The notes: generated from the sequence alone by a model not told the origin. A DNA stretch of 64,000 bases from an uncultured Gammaproteobacteria bacterium (GCA_958295485.1 OY282354.1:310001-374000), one strand, 5' to 3'; positions 17,616 to 26,670 are shown, counted from the stretch's first letter. A program made the numbers and translations.

Positions 17616-18950
17616 TTATTCGCCGGCAATGGTCATGTTCTCGAGCAGCACGGAGCCGGTTTTGATATTGCCCCGGTGGTCTACGTCGTTGCCGACGCTG
17701 ATGATTTGTCGGAACATGTCCGCGAGGTTGGCGGCGACGGTGATTTCCTCCACCGGGAATTGACGTTCGCCCCGTTCGATCCAGAAGCCTGAGGCCCCGC
17801 GGGAATAATCGCCGGTCACCTGGTTCACGCCGAAGCCGATCATGTCGGTGATCAGCAAGCCGGTATCCATCTGTCTCAGCAACGCTTCCAGGTTTTGATC
17901 GCTGTTTTTTACCACCAGGTTATGTACCCCGCCGGCATTGCCGGTGGGTGTCAGCCCTAATTTTCGGGCGGAATAGGCGCTCAACAGGTAGCTTTCCAGG
18001 ACACCGTCCCGGATCAAGTGTTTTCGCCGGGTGGCCATGCCGTCACCGTCGAATGGGGCGCTGCCCAGCGCCTTGGGCAGGTGGGGTTGTTCTTCGATCT
18101 GCAGGTGCGGGGCAAAGATCTCCTCGCCTAACTTGTCCAATAGAAACGAGGCCTTGCGGTATAAGGCATCGCCGGAGGCGGCATTGATGAAAGCGGCGAA
18201 CAAGCCCCTGGCAACGGGCGCTTCGAAAATGACCGGCGCCGACCGGGTCGATAATTTCTGCGCGTTCAACCGGGACAGGGTCCGGTGGGCGGCTTCCTCC
18301 CCTACCGCCTTGACGCTGTCGAGATCACGGTAATCCCGGGCCTTGGTATACCAGCCGTCCCGCTGCATATTGCCGTTCTCCTCGGCAATGACCGTGCAGT
18401 CGATATTGTGGGACGACCAATCCCAGCCATTGATGAAATGATGGGTATTGCCGTACAAGTGCGACCCCGCGTAAGTCGATACTATCGCCCCATCGGAATT
18501 TGTCAGGCGACGGTCCGTTTGTCGCGCCGCGCTTTCACATTCGATGGCAAGCTCAATGGCGGCCTGGGGGTCGATGTCCCAACCGTGACATAAATCCAGG
18601 TCCGGCGCGTTCTTTGCCAAGTATCGAGGTTCAATCAAACCGGCGCAGTCATCTTCACTGGCGTTCTTTGCAATGGTGCAGGCGGCGGCGGCTGTCGCTT
18701 CAGTGGCCTTGTCGGAAAAATCCGTTGTGGAGGCCGAGCCTTTGCGTCCCCCCATGTACACGGTTATCCCCAACCCCTTATCGCGTTGATGCTCTATGGT
18801 TTCAACCCGGCCCATACGCACAGTGACCGACAAACCTTTCCCCGTACCGATAGCGGCTTCCGCCGAATCCGCACCTATTTCCCGGCAGCGCGCCAGCGCC
18901 TTGTCGATAATGACCCGGACATCGTCATGGTTAGTTTGCATCGCGCACAT
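17616..18950 (-). CDS. pmbA: Metalloprotease subunit PmbA/TldE
   Basis: A 444-residue protein of the TldD/PmbA family. It pairs with TldD to form a zinc protease that processes peptides such as microcin B17 and CcdA. PmbA itself lacks the HExxxH motif found in TldD, as here. Motifs include GLSVTVRMGRVETIEHQRDK, VYMGGRKGSASTTDF and the C-terminal GASGFWIERGERQFPVEEIT. tldD is not in the window. The start may be the Met three codons in (18941). Confidence 0.95.
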   Translation of the reverse strand: MCAMQTNHDDVRVIIDKALARCREIGADSAEAAIGTGKGLSVTVRMGRVETIEHQRDKGLGITVYMGGRKGSASTTDFSDKATEATAAAACTIAKNASEDDCAGLIEPRYLAKNAPDLDLCHGWDIDPQAAIELAIECESAARQTDRRLTNSDGAIVSTYAGSHLYGNTHHFINGWDWSSHNIDCTVIAEENGNMQRDGWYTKARDYRDLDSVKAVGEEAAHRTLSRLNAQKLSTRSAPVIFEAPVARGLFAAFINAASGDALYRKASFLLDKLGEEIFAPHLQIEEQPHLPKALGSAPFDGDGMATRRKHLIRDGVLESYLLSAYSARKLGLTPTGNAGGVHNLVVKNSDQNLEALLRQMDTGLLITDMIGFGVNQVTGDYSRGASGFWIERGERQFPVEEITVAANLADMFRQIISVGNDVDHRGNIKTGSVLLENMTIAGE

Positions 18951-19061
18951 TAAAACTGATTAAATCGCAGACTACTTGTATTTACATAAAGGGATCTCTA
19001 TTAATTCACAAAATCGGATATAATTCAAACCCGGGGCGATTCAGCCCGTTGTATCTGGCGA

Positions 19062-19163
19062 TGCCGACGTCCCAGGAAAAGTTTGGGGTTTAAGACTCCG
19101 TGGAAGGTGTTCTGTGAGCGGGTTCAGAAAGACGCCAAAACAAAATCACTTGTTGGCTTATGA
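19062..19163 (+). pseudogene. IS30-family transposase, C-terminal remnant (left copy)
   Basis: In one frame this reads CRRPRKSLGFKTPWKVF then CERVQKDAKTKSLVGL and a stop. RPRKSLGFKTPxxVF is the standard C-terminal motif of IS30-family transposases. Only the last 30 or so codons remain, with no start and no catalytic DDE region. A second, about 75% similar copy is at 19904-20001, on the other side of the toxin-antitoxin pair. Confidence 0.75.
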
Positions 19164-19205
19164 CTTGAATCCTCCCCTGAATTTGCGAAAAAATGAGGTA
19201 ATGCC

Positions 19206-19451
19206 GTGACAACCCTGACAATTGATCTACCCGACCCACTTGCTAAAGAAGCTAATGATGCCGGGCTACTCGAACCAAGAGCTATCGAGGCCATGTTACG
19301 CGAGAACTTGCGTCGTAACGCCCTCAATGACTTATTTACTGCCGCTGATAAATTGGCTATCACCGACTTTCCTTCCATGACGATGGATGAGATCCAGGCC
19401 GAAGTGAACGCCGTGCGTACACAAAGGCAGCAACGTGCGCCTGGTGCTTGA
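19206..19451 (+). CDS. Antitoxin of a PIN-type toxin-antitoxin pair
   Basis: An 81-residue protein starting at GTG 19206. The N-terminal TTLTIDLPDPLAKEANDAG looks like a ribbon-helix-helix-type DNA-binding strand and first helix, followed by an acidic linker. It overlaps the toxin gene by 17 bases, the usual arrangement of such operons. It should neutralise the PIN nuclease and repress the operon. Family assignment rests on context and weak motif similarity. Confidence 0.8.
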   Translation: MTTLTIDLPDPLAKEANDAGLLEPRAIEAMLRENLRRNALNDLFTAADKLAITDFPSMTMDEIQAEVNAVRTQRQQRAPGA

Positions 19452-19857
19452 TACCAATATCGTAGTATCAGGTTTGCTCTGGGGCGGGGTACCGCGTCAG
19501 TTACTCGATTTGGGAAGGGACAATCAAGTAACGCTATTTACCAGCAGTATGCTACTTGATGAACTAGCAGATGTGTTGGGGCGTCGTAAGTTTGGCGCTA
19601 TGCTCGCATCACAAGAGATCACATCGACTTTCCTGGTACAGCGTTATGGCATGTTGACCAATTTGGTAAGGCTTGGATCGATTAAACGTACTGTCCCCAG
19701 GGATGCCGACGATGATGTTGTCATTGCTACCGCATTAGCCGCGCAAGCGGATGTCATTGTCACCGGCGATAGTGATTTGCTTGCGTTGCATCCATACCAA
19801 GGCCTGCAAATCCTCAATGCTACTGATGCGTTGGAGCAGGCAACCCTTTCAATATGA
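19435..19857 (+). CDS. PIN-domain toxin (COG1569-like ribonuclease)
   Basis: A 140-residue PIN-domain protein. The acidic active-site residues are visible: D in RLVLDTNIVVSGLLW, E in MLLDELADVL, D in PRDADDDVVIATA and D in VIVTGDSDLLAL. The form with NIVVSGLLWGG belongs to the PIN subfamily often annotated as the toxin component of type II systems. It probably cuts RNA when free of the antitoxin. The pair is flanked by IS30 transposase remnants, so it may have been brought in by mobile DNA. Confidence 0.88.
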   Translation: MRLVLDTNIVVSGLLWGGVPRQLLDLGRDNQVTLFTSSMLLDELADVLGRRKFGAMLASQEITSTFLVQRYGMLTNLVRLGSIKRTVPRDADDDVVIATALAAQADVIVTGDSDLLALHPYQGLQILNATDALEQATLSI

Positions 19858-19903
19858 AACCACAGAGGGATACAAGCATTAGACATAGTAATAACGGTTT
19901 CAG

Positions 19904-20001
19904 GCCTGCCAAAGAGCTTGGGGGATAAGACTCCATGGAAGGTGTTCTCTGAGCTGGTTCAGAAAAACGCCAAAGCCAAATCGGTTGCACTCATGATTTG
20001 A
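19904..20001 (+). pseudogene. IS30-family transposase, C-terminal remnant (right copy)
   Basis: Reads LPKSLGDKTPWKVFSELVQK then NAKAKSVALMI and a stop. It is the same transposase C-terminal region as at 19062-19163, slightly diverged, and lies directly before uvrD. The two fragments are in direct orientation about 840 bases apart. Confidence 0.72.
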
Positions 20002-20090
20002 ATCCGTCTCTGAACTGGCGTCCGAAAAAAGTCGGATTGAACTACCTATCCGGCTATTCTAACACCCTGGCAAGCGTTACAATGGATTAT

Positions 20091-22244
20091 ATGGATATTT
20101 CAGTCGTATTAGACGGGTTGAATGAGGCGCAACGGCAGGTCGTTGCCGCGCCGACGGGCAACGTATTGGTGTTGGCGGGCGCCGGCAGCGGCAAGACGCG
20201 GGTGCTGGTGCACCGTATCGCCTGGTATATTCAAACGGAGCAAGCCTCGCCCTTCGGCATATTGGCGGTGACTTTTACCAACAAGGCCGCGGCCGAGATG
20301 CGCGCCCGGATTGAAAACCTGCTGCAGCGGCCCATCGGCGGGATGTGGGTGGGGACGTTTCACGGCCTCGCCCATCGACTCTTACGCGCGCATTGGCAGG
20401 AAGCGGGCCTGCCGGAGAGTTTTCAGATTTTGGACAGTGAAGATCAGTTGCGTACCCTGAGACGAATCATCAAGGGCATGAACCTGGACGAGTCCCAGTA
20501 TTCCGCCAAGGAGGCCCAATGGTTTATCAATGCACGTAAAGATGACGGGTTGAGACCCCGGCACATCGACCCTCGGGATGACCCGACGTTGGAGCGGATG
20601 GCGCATATCTATCAGACCTATCAACAAACTTGCGACCGCGCCGGCCTGGTGGATTTCGCCGAGTTGTTGTTGAGGGCGCATGAGCTGTTTCGCGACCAGG
20701 CCAGTCTCCTGGGGCATTATCAGCAACGCTTTCGTCACCTGTTAGTGGATGAATTTCAGGATACCAACGCGCTGCAATACGCTTGGCTGCGATTGTTGAC
20801 AGGCAAGGACAACCATTTGTTCGCGGTCGGCGATGATGATCAATCCATTTACAGTTTTCGCGGCGCCTGCATGGAAAACATGCAACGCTTCGAGCAGGAT
20901 TTCCCGGCGCCGGCTTTGCACCGACTTGAGCAAAACTATCGTTCGACCACAAATATCTTGAATGCCGCCAATGCCTTGATCGGCAACAACGTGTCCCGCC
21001 TCGGCAAAAACCTGTGGACTGACGAGAAAGCAGGCGGCAAGCTGGACCTGTATGCGGCCTATAACGAACATGACGAAGCCCGCTTCGTGGTGGACCGGAT
21101 CAAGGCGACCAAGCAGGATGCCATCGATTACCGGGACAACGCCGTCCTGTACCGGGTCAGCGCCGCCTCGCGGGTGCTGGAAGAGGCATTGATGCAGGCC
21201 CAGGTGCCCTACCGCGTATTCGGCGGCGTGCGTTTTTACGAACGTATGGAAATCAAGGACGCCCTGGCTTATCTGCGTCTTGGCGCCTTTCAGGATGACG
21301 ACGCTTCTTTCGAGCGCATCGTCAATACCCCCTCCCGCGGTATCGGGCAACGTAGCCTCGAGGAACTCCGCCACCGGGCCAGAACAGACAACATCTCGTT
21401 ATGGCGGGCCGCCCAGGCGCTGGTCGCGGACAAACTCATGCCGGCCCGCGCCTTATCCGCATTGGCGGCGTTCCTCGGCTTGATGCAGCAGGTGGCGCAG
21501 TCCATACGCGACAAGCCCCTGGATGAGGCGATGGACGTCGCCATCCAGACCAGTGGCCTCATCGAGCATTACCGGAAAGAGAAAGGGGAAAAGGGCCTTG
21601 CCCGCATCGAGAACCTGGAAGAGTTGGTGCGGGCCGCGGGGGAATTCGAAGTCAACGAAGACGTCCACGGTGACTTGGAACCTTTGCCGGCATTTTTGTC
21701 CCATGCCGCGCTGGAATCCGGCGAAACCCAGGCTGATGCGTATAGTGACGCGGTCAACTTGATGACCCTGCACATCGCCAAGGGGCTCGAGTTTCAACAG
21801 GTTTATCTGGTGGGAATGGAAGAGGGCCTGTTTCCCCATCAACGCAGCTCGGACGACCCGGCGAAATTGGAAGAGGAGCGCCGGCTTTGTTACGTGGGCA
21901 TTACCCGGGCCAAGCGAAAATTGACCTTGAGTTATGCCCAGCGCCGACGCCTGCACGGCGCGGACTTCTACCCGAGCCCGTCCCGCTTTTTGGGTGAAAT
22001 TCCGGCCGAGCTCATCAATGAAACCAACTTGGGCGGTTCAGTCACCCAGGAATTTTTCAGTAAAGTGACGCCCCGTAGCGATGCCCCCTTTGACTTGGGC
22101 CAGCGGGTGCTGCACGCCAAGTTCGGCGAAGGCGTCGTACTGAACCTCGAGGGCCAGGGCAGCCACACCCGGGTACAGGTGAACTTTGAGGCATCCGGTT
22201 CAAAGTGGCTGGTGTTGGCCTATGCCAATTTGCAACCTGCTTGA
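20091..22244 (+). CDS. uvrD: DNA helicase II UvrD
   Basis: A superfamily 1 3'-5' helicase of 717 residues from ATG 20091 (MDISVVLDGLNEAQR), the start that fits E. coli UvrD; the open frame extends upstream into the transposase remnant. Walker A GAGSGKTR (about residue 30), motif II DEFQDTN, motif III VGDDDQSIYSFRGA, motif IV LEQNYRST and motif VI VGITRAK are in order. The C-terminal Tudor-like part ends in GSKWLVLAYANLQPA. It acts in mismatch and nucleotide excision repair. Confidence 0.97.
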   Translation: MDISVVLDGLNEAQRQVVAAPTGNVLVLAGAGSGKTRVLVHRIAWYIQTEQASPFGILAVTFTNKAAAEMRARIENLLQRPIGGMWVGTFHGLAHRLLRAHWQEAGLPESFQILDSEDQLRTLRRIIKGMNLDESQYSAKEAQWFINARKDDGLRPRHIDPRDDPTLERMAHIYQTYQQTCDRAGLVDFAELLLRAHELFRDQASLLGHYQQRFRHLLVDEFQDTNALQYAWLRLLTGKDNHLFAVGDDDQSIYSFRGACMENMQRFEQDFPAPALHRLEQNYRSTTNILNAANALIGNNVSRLGKNLWTDEKAGGKLDLYAAYNEHDEARFVVDRIKATKQDAIDYRDNAVLYRVSAASRVLEEALMQAQVPYRVFGGVRFYERMEIKDALAYLRLGAFQDDDASFERIVNTPSRGIGQRSLEELRHRARTDNISLWRAAQALVADKLMPARALSALAAFLGLMQQVAQSIRDKPLDEAMDVAIQTSGLIEHYRKEKGEKGLARIENLEELVRAAGEFEVNEDVHGDLEPLPAFLSHAALESGETQADAYSDAVNLMTLHIAKGLEFQQVYLVGMEEGLFPHQRSSDDPAKLEEERRLCYVGITRAKRKLTLSYAQRRRLHGADFYPSPSRFLGEIPAELINETNLGGSVTQEFFSKVTPRSDAPFDLGQRVLHAKFGEGVVLNLEGQGSHTRVQVNFEASGSKWLVLAYANLQPA

Positions 22245-22283
22245 TATAAGAAGATAAAAACGCATCTTCAACAGGAAACTCTT

Positions 22284-23372
22284 ATGAAAATAAAACCATT
22301 TTTATTGTGTCTCTTGTTCATCGCGTTCCTGGCTGGTTGTGAGAGCGGCAGTCCGGGCGGCGGGACAGGTCCGGAAATCGACGCCGACAAGACCTATCGT
22401 TGGAAGATGGTGACCACCTGGCCGGCGAACTTTCCCGTGTTCCAGGAAGCGCCGGAAATGTTTGCTGAAAACGTTCGCATCATGAGCAACGGCCGACTTG
22501 ATATCAAGGTCTTCGCCGGCGGGGAACTGGTGCCGGCCCTGCAGGTGTTCGATGCCGTTTCCCAAGGGGCCGTGGAAATGGGGCATGGCGCGGCCTATTA
22601 CTGGGCGGGCAAGGTGCCGGCTGCGCAGTTTTTTTCCACCGTTCCCTTTGGCATGGGAAAGAAAGGCATGGAGGCCTGGATCTACCATGGCGGTGGATTG
22701 GAATTATGGAACGAGTTGTATGAACCCTTTGGCGCGATCGCTTTGCCCATGGGCAATACCGGGGTGCAGATGGGGGGGTGGTTCAATAAAAAGATAGACA
22801 GCATCGATGATTTGAAGGGGTTGCGCATGCGTATACCCGGTCTTGGCGGCAAGGTGCTGGACAGGGCCGGCGGCAACCCCATATTGATGTCGGGCGGTGA
22901 GCTCTATACGGCCCTGGAGCGGGGCACCATCGATGCCACGGAGTGGGTGGGACCCCTCCATGATCTGCGTCTGGGCCTGAACCGCGCCGCCGCCTACTAT
23001 TATTATCCCGGCTGGCATGAACCGGGCACGGAATTGGAACTGCTGATCAATAAAGACCGTTGGGAAAGCCTGCCCGCGGACTTGCAGATGATAGTTAAAC
23101 AAGCCGCCGCCGCCACCAGCGAATGGAGCTACAGCGCCATGGAATACCATAACAGCCAGGCGCTCGAAGCGTTATCCGCGAAAAAGAACGTGCAGGTCTT
23201 GCCGTTCCCCCGGGAAGTCATGGAAGAGTTACGCGACATCACCGCTGAAACCCTGGCCGTCGAAGCGGAAAAAGACCACGACTTCAAGCGCGTATATGAC
23301 GCCTACCGGGCATTTCGGGAAAATTACCAACAGTGGCGCCGTCTCAGTTCACAGGCGCTGGAGAATTATTGA
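22284..23372 (+). CDS. TRAP-type substrate-binding lipoprotein (DctP family)
   Basis: A 362-residue binding protein. A signal peptide ends in a lipobox (FLAGC, Cys about 19), so it is anchored as a lipoprotein, which is unusual for a TRAP P-subunit. The body has YRWKMVTTWPANFPVF, LKGLRMRIPGLGGKVL and the ATEWVGPLHDLRLGL segment, as in the group that includes the 2-oxoacid binder TakP. No dctQ or dctM membrane genes are nearby, so the transport partner is elsewhere or the protein works differently. Its ligand is not predictable, though an organic acid is likely from the family. Confidence 0.88.
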   Translation: MKIKPFLLCLLFIAFLAGCESGSPGGGTGPEIDADKTYRWKMVTTWPANFPVFQEAPEMFAENVRIMSNGRLDIKVFAGGELVPALQVFDAVSQGAVEMGHGAAYYWAGKVPAAQFFSTVPFGMGKKGMEAWIYHGGGLELWNELYEPFGAIALPMGNTGVQMGGWFNKKIDSIDDLKGLRMRIPGLGGKVLDRAGGNPILMSGGELYTALERGTIDATEWVGPLHDLRLGLNRAAAYYYYPGWHEPGTELELLINKDRWESLPADLQMIVKQAAAATSEWSYSAMEYHNSQALEALSAKKNVQVLPFPREVMEELRDITAETLAVEAEKDHDFKRVYDAYRAFRENYQQWRRLSSQALENY

Positions 23373-23377
23373 CTGCT

Positions 23378-23887
23378 CTATTGGCTATTTGCCACCATGT
23401 AATCCACCGCAGCCTTGACTTCCTCATCGGTGAGATTGGGGTTGCCGCCTTTTGCTGGCATGGCGATGGTTCCTCCCGCGCTGATAAAACCCTTGATCGA
23501 GTGTTCGTAAAGCAAGGCCATGCCCTGGGCGATACGGTTCTCCCAAGCGGCTTTGTCGCCTAATTTCGGGATGCCGGGCAGACCGCTGTGACAACTGATG
23601 CAAAGTCCTTGATACACTCTTTGGCCCATGTCAATGGGTTCGGCATCTGTCTCCTCAGCAACGGCCGCCAACATCGATTCCGGCGCCTCTGTTGCCTCGC
23701 CGGCAACGTTCACCACGCCCACCGGGAGGGTATTCGCTGATACCCTGGTTGATTGTTTGAGTGCGATAGCGTCTTCATCAATGCCGAGATAGCGGGCGAG
23801 CACGATAAATATGACGATCATCACGACCGAGAGGCCGATGACAATTGAATAATTATAAAAAAATACCCGATCCTGCTCTGCATCCAT
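23378..23887 (-). CDS. Membrane-anchored cytochrome c5-type protein
   Basis: A 169-residue protein with one N-terminal membrane helix (about residues 13-33), a variable linker and a C-terminal single-heme domain with CISCHSG (about residue 95). The sixth-ligand Met is probably in GGTIAMPAKGG near residue 145, and the NLTDEEVKAAVDYMV helix is typical of cytochrome c5. It carries electrons on the periplasmic side. It converges on the TRAP-type binding protein gene with 5 bases between the stops. Confidence 0.92.
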   Translation of the reverse strand: MDAEQDRVFFYNYSIVIGLSVVMIVIFIVLARYLGIDEDAIALKQSTRVSANTLPVGVVNVAGEATEAPESMLAAVAEETDAEPIDMGQRVYQGLCISCHSGLPGIPKLGDKAAWENRIAQGMALLYEHSIKGFISAGGTIAMPAKGGNPNLTDEEVKAAVDYMVANSQ

Positions 23888-23969
23888 CGTGATTACCGTT
23901 GATCAATTGAGTCGATTTTATAGTTCCGGAAATATATTGCATTATGGGGAAGAACAAACAAAGTGCAAC

Positions 23970-24013
23970 AGGCGCTCCCGCTGTTCGTCGAAAGTGGGTT
24001 GGGGGAACTGCTG
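23970..24013 (+). repeat. Dispersed repeat, copy A
   Basis: A 44-bp copy of an element whose core is TTCGTCGAAAGTGGGTT, beginning GGCGCTCCCGCT and ending AACTGCTG. It lies 15 bases past the stop of the 317-residue gene. Copies B (26671-26722, inverted) and C (55630-55759) share the core. A and B bracket the nitrile hydratase operon. Confidence 0.8.
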
Positions 24014-24028
24014 AAATGCGATATGGGT

Positions 24029-24982
24029 TTAAATGGCATTAATCGCTATGGGCTGATTCGCTTCGTTGTAAGGGGACTGCATTTTAACGACTTGCCTGGC
24101 GATGTTGTGCCATGCCGAGCGCCCTTCAGCATCTTCACCGCGCGAACCTTTTGCAGCCACCGCGGCTTTTTCTTTAAGGTAATCTTCAATGCCCGTCTTC
24201 TTCAGTACATCCTGAAAGTCTTCGTGCCGTAATCGGTCAAAGGGTTTTTCTGCGCCGTATTTATCATGCAACGGGTGGGGTGGATAGATATGAAAGGTTG
24301 CCGAATAACCATCAGGTATGACCAACTCTTTTTTTGACAGCAGTTTGGGCAATAAATGCGTGTGCGGCCCCCTTTCCGTGCCGGCGCCTTTTGCCGGGAC
24401 CGGCGTGTAAACTTCGATGCGGCCAAGCTTCGAGATAACGATGCGGGCAGGTGATGAGCTTTGCAGCAGTTCGAGCACGTCCCGGCCCTGGTCAAGCATG
24501 ACCTGTCCGGACAACGAGGTCAGTTTTTCAATGAGCCGGCCCTCTTTCGTGCGAACGCAAAACCGGATAGGTTCCAGGCCGAGGCCGAGGTCAAACAGTC
24601 GTTCTTCCCGATCTTCGTCATTCACCGCGTCTTTATCTACCCCCATATCTGTAATCACCCGGTTTACTTTAACCCCGGCCCGTGTTTGAGGTAACGCCAG
24701 GGCCACGGTTTGTGTCCAGGAGCGGGTGCAATGGGTCAATTGCTCGTAGGCAAAACAGGTGATTTGCGCCGGCAGTTTGATGGATATGGCGCCACGGTCT
24801 GTAACTGCAGAGAGACATTCATCCGTTTCCCTGAGCTCGACGGTTTCACCCTCATCATACATGAACTCTGCGATTGCGCCGGAGACGCCGTTGCTCCAAC
24901 TGCTTTCAGGGGCGCGCAGGTAACGTTTGATAAGCTCGATTACCGCTGAGCGAGGGGCGGGTTTCCTAATGATCGTGTCCAT
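24029..24982 (-). CDS. Uncharacterised protein encoded last in the nitrile hydratase operon
   Basis: A 317-residue soluble protein without signal peptide or membrane helix. I do not recognise a function. The conserved-looking core is SKLGRIEVYTPVP, then GPHTHLLPKLL (about residues 215-225) and HIYPPHPLHDKYG (about 246-258). Proteins with GPHTH...LPKLL and a PPHPL motif are known to me only as uncharacterised. Its start overlaps the accessory gene by 17 bases, so it is co-transcribed with the hydratase. The His-rich core could bind metal, which would suit a cobalt enzyme, but this is inference. FDLGLGLEPIRFCVRT is another likely conserved block. Confidence 0.8.
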   Translation of the reverse strand: MDTIIRKPAPRSAVIELIKRYLRAPESSWSNGVSGAIAEFMYDEGETVELRETDECLSAVTDRGAISIKLPAQITCFAYEQLTHCTRSWTQTVALALPQTRAGVKVNRVITDMGVDKDAVNDEDREERLFDLGLGLEPIRFCVRTKEGRLIEKLTSLSGQVMLDQGRDVLELLQSSSPARIVISKLGRIEVYTPVPAKGAGTERGPHTHLLPKLLSKKELVIPDGYSATFHIYPPHPLHDKYGAEKPFDRLRHEDFQDVLKKTGIEDYLKEKAAVAAKGSRGEDAEGRSAWHNIARQVVKMQSPYNEANQPIAINAI

Positions 24983-25304
24983 GCAGGCGTTGATGCTCCT
25001 GTTGCACCTGATGTTTGCGGCTTGCTAATAAATCCGTTGTGACCAGGCCCTTGCCAGTGGTTATTTCTTCCAATGCCGCCAGCCAATGGTTGTAATAGGT
25101 ATCGCCGATGTCGGGGTCGCCTTGGGCGCGGGCGGCAGAAATAGCCTTGCCCAGTTGCTCTGCCCACTCCTGCCAGGTGAAGAGGCCCTGCTCATGCAGT
25201 TTTAATACCAAGGCAAACGCCTGGGCCTGCCAGGGCTCCTTGAAAATCGGCCCGCCTTCACCGATGGGCAGCTCAGGCAAGACATCAAGAGCGGGTGATT
25301 GCAT
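24966..25304 (-). CDS. Nitrile hydratase accessory protein (cobalt insertion)
   Basis: A 112-residue protein homologous to the N-terminal half of the hydratase beta subunit, as all such activators are. It has GGPIFKEPWQAQAFALVLKL, FTWQEWAEQLG, YYNHWLAALE and a His-rich tail (HQRLHGHDH) that could handle the metal. In Co-type enzymes this protein forms a complex with alpha and swaps in a cobalt-loaded subunit. It lies 6 bases after the beta gene. Confidence 0.9.
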   Translation of the reverse strand: MQSPALDVLPELPIGEGGPIFKEPWQAQAFALVLKLHEQGLFTWQEWAEQLGKAISAARAQGDPDIGDTYYNHWLAALEEITTGKGLVTTDLLASRKHQVQQEHQRLHGHDH

Positions 25305-25310
25305 GGATGA

Positions 25311-25979
25311 TCACTGTCCGGCCTGGTCCATATAATCATCAAACAGGTCGATATGGACGTGGTCAGCGGCCGGCGCATCCTCACCCCACAGTTCCCGGGC
25401 GCTGAATTTTACGTTATACACATGCTGCGGTTTATCCGGCCCGCCGTGAGCATTGGTATCGGGCAGGAGGAATATCCCGTGGCGCATTTCTATCACGCCG
25501 CGTTTTCCCCTGATATAACGAGGCAGCCGGGTATGGTGCAGCGGATTGATATTTTTAGCGATGATCGCATCGCCTGCCTTGAACTTCGGCGCGATATCGA
25601 CATCCACGAATACGGGCAAGCGATTATTCATGCCGTATTGCACCCTCTCCGGCGTCGCTGCTTCCACGCCGGTCGCCAGTTCCGGCGCAAGTACCTTGCC
25701 TGATTCAAGCTCTTCCTTTGTGATCAGGTTTTTATTCAGCATCATTAATTCCAGGCTGTACAACCACTTTTCGTAGTACTTGAACGTTAAATAATCCTGG
25801 GGTGGGATGGTTTCCGTCAGATAACGCACTTCGTCTGTCGCATAAATGCCGGCAGCCAACGTGGCGAAGGTAAGGCCAAACACTTTCTTTTCCCAGTCTT
25901 CATGAAATACCGGTTCATCTTTTTCAATATTCATCGGCCCGATGTTATCCATACCGCCGATATCATGAATGCCGTTCAT
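25311..25979 (-). CDS. nthB: Nitrile hydratase beta subunit
   Basis: A 222-residue subunit. The N-terminal MNGIHDIGGMDNIG is diagnostic, followed by EPVFHEDWEKKVFGL and EVRYLTETIPPQDYLTFKYYEKWL. The C-terminal SH3-like domain has FKAGDAIIAKNINPLHHTRLPRYIRGKRG and ends in HVHIDLFDDYMDQAGQ. With alpha it hydrates nitriles to amides. Length and single-chain form argue against thiocyanate hydrolase, where this region is split in two genes. It is 11 bases after alpha. Confidence 0.96.
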   Translation of the reverse strand: MNGIHDIGGMDNIGPMNIEKDEPVFHEDWEKKVFGLTFATLAAGIYATDEVRYLTETIPPQDYLTFKYYEKWLYSLELMMLNKNLITKEELESGKVLAPELATGVEAATPERVQYGMNNRLPVFVDVDIAPKFKAGDAIIAKNINPLHHTRLPRYIRGKRGVIEMRHGIFLLPDTNAHGGPDKPQHVYNVKFSARELWGEDAPAADHVHIDLFDDYMDQAGQ

Positions 25980-25990
25980 AACATTACACC

Positions 25991-26590
25991 CTATTGCAAC
26001 GCGATCAACCCGGTTCCGACCATGGCATCGCGGGTGACGATTTTACTCAATTCCTCTTCGCTCATTCCCTCGGCGCCGGCTGGCCGTTTGGGTAAAACCA
26101 GGTACCTGATCTCGGCATTGCTGTCCCACACGCGCACTTCGGTGTCTGTGGATAATTCAAGGCCGAATTCTCTTAATAAACCGCGCGGGTCGCGGACTGC
26201 TTTGGCCCGGAACGGCGTACTTTTATACCAGTTGGGCGGTAAGCCCAATACGGGCCAGGGATAACAGGAGCAAAGTGTGCAAACCACCAGGTTATGGATC
26301 TTGTCGGTATTTTCCTTGACTACCATGTGGCTGCCTTCGATCCCCGTGTATTCCATCTCTGCCAGCGCAGCTGAGGCGTCTTCCAGCAACGTGGCTTTAA
26401 AGTCGGGATCAGTCCAAGCCCTGGCAACGACCTTGGCGCCGATATGCGGCCCCACCTTGTTTTCATAGTTGTCGATAATGGCATCCAGGGCCTGTTGGTT
26501 CACCAGACCCTTTTCGATTAACAGGGACTCCAGCGCCTTGACCCGAAGCTGCACGTCCGATAACGGCGCCCGATGATTTGATTCTGTCAT
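25991..26590 (-). CDS. nthA: Nitrile hydratase alpha subunit, cobalt type
   Basis: 199 residues from the ATG at 26590, with GAGGAA about 10 bases upstream; a frame running further upstream passes through the dispersed repeat and is not used. The metal motif VCTLCSC (Cys 104, 107, 109) has Thr after the first Cys, which marks the cobalt class (iron enzymes have Ser). [14 protein letters not shown] follows. Two of the cysteines are oxidised in the mature enzyme. First gene of alpha-beta-accessory-unknown. No amidase gene follows, so the fate of the amide is not shown here. Confidence 0.96.
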   Translation of the reverse strand: MTESNHRAPLSDVQLRVKALESLLIEKGLVNQQALDAIIDNYENKVGPHIGAKVVARAWTDPDFKATLLEDASAALAEMEYTGIEGSHMVVKENTDKIHNLVVCTLCSCYPWPVLGLPPNWYKSTPFRAKAVRDPRGLLREFGLELSTDTEVRVWDSNAEIRYLVLPKRPAGAEGMSEEELSKIVTRDAMVGTGLIALQ

Positions 26591-26670
26591 TTTATTTAAT
26601 TCCTCGATTACTCCGCTGTGAAAATCAGCATGACACAAGACAACCAGCCGCTTCAAGTATTTTTTGCGGC

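Noticed and set aside
24966-26590. Thiocyanate hydrolase
   Set aside because: The beta subunit is one 222-residue chain and the set matches nitrile hydratase; thiocyanate hydrolase has it split in two subunits.
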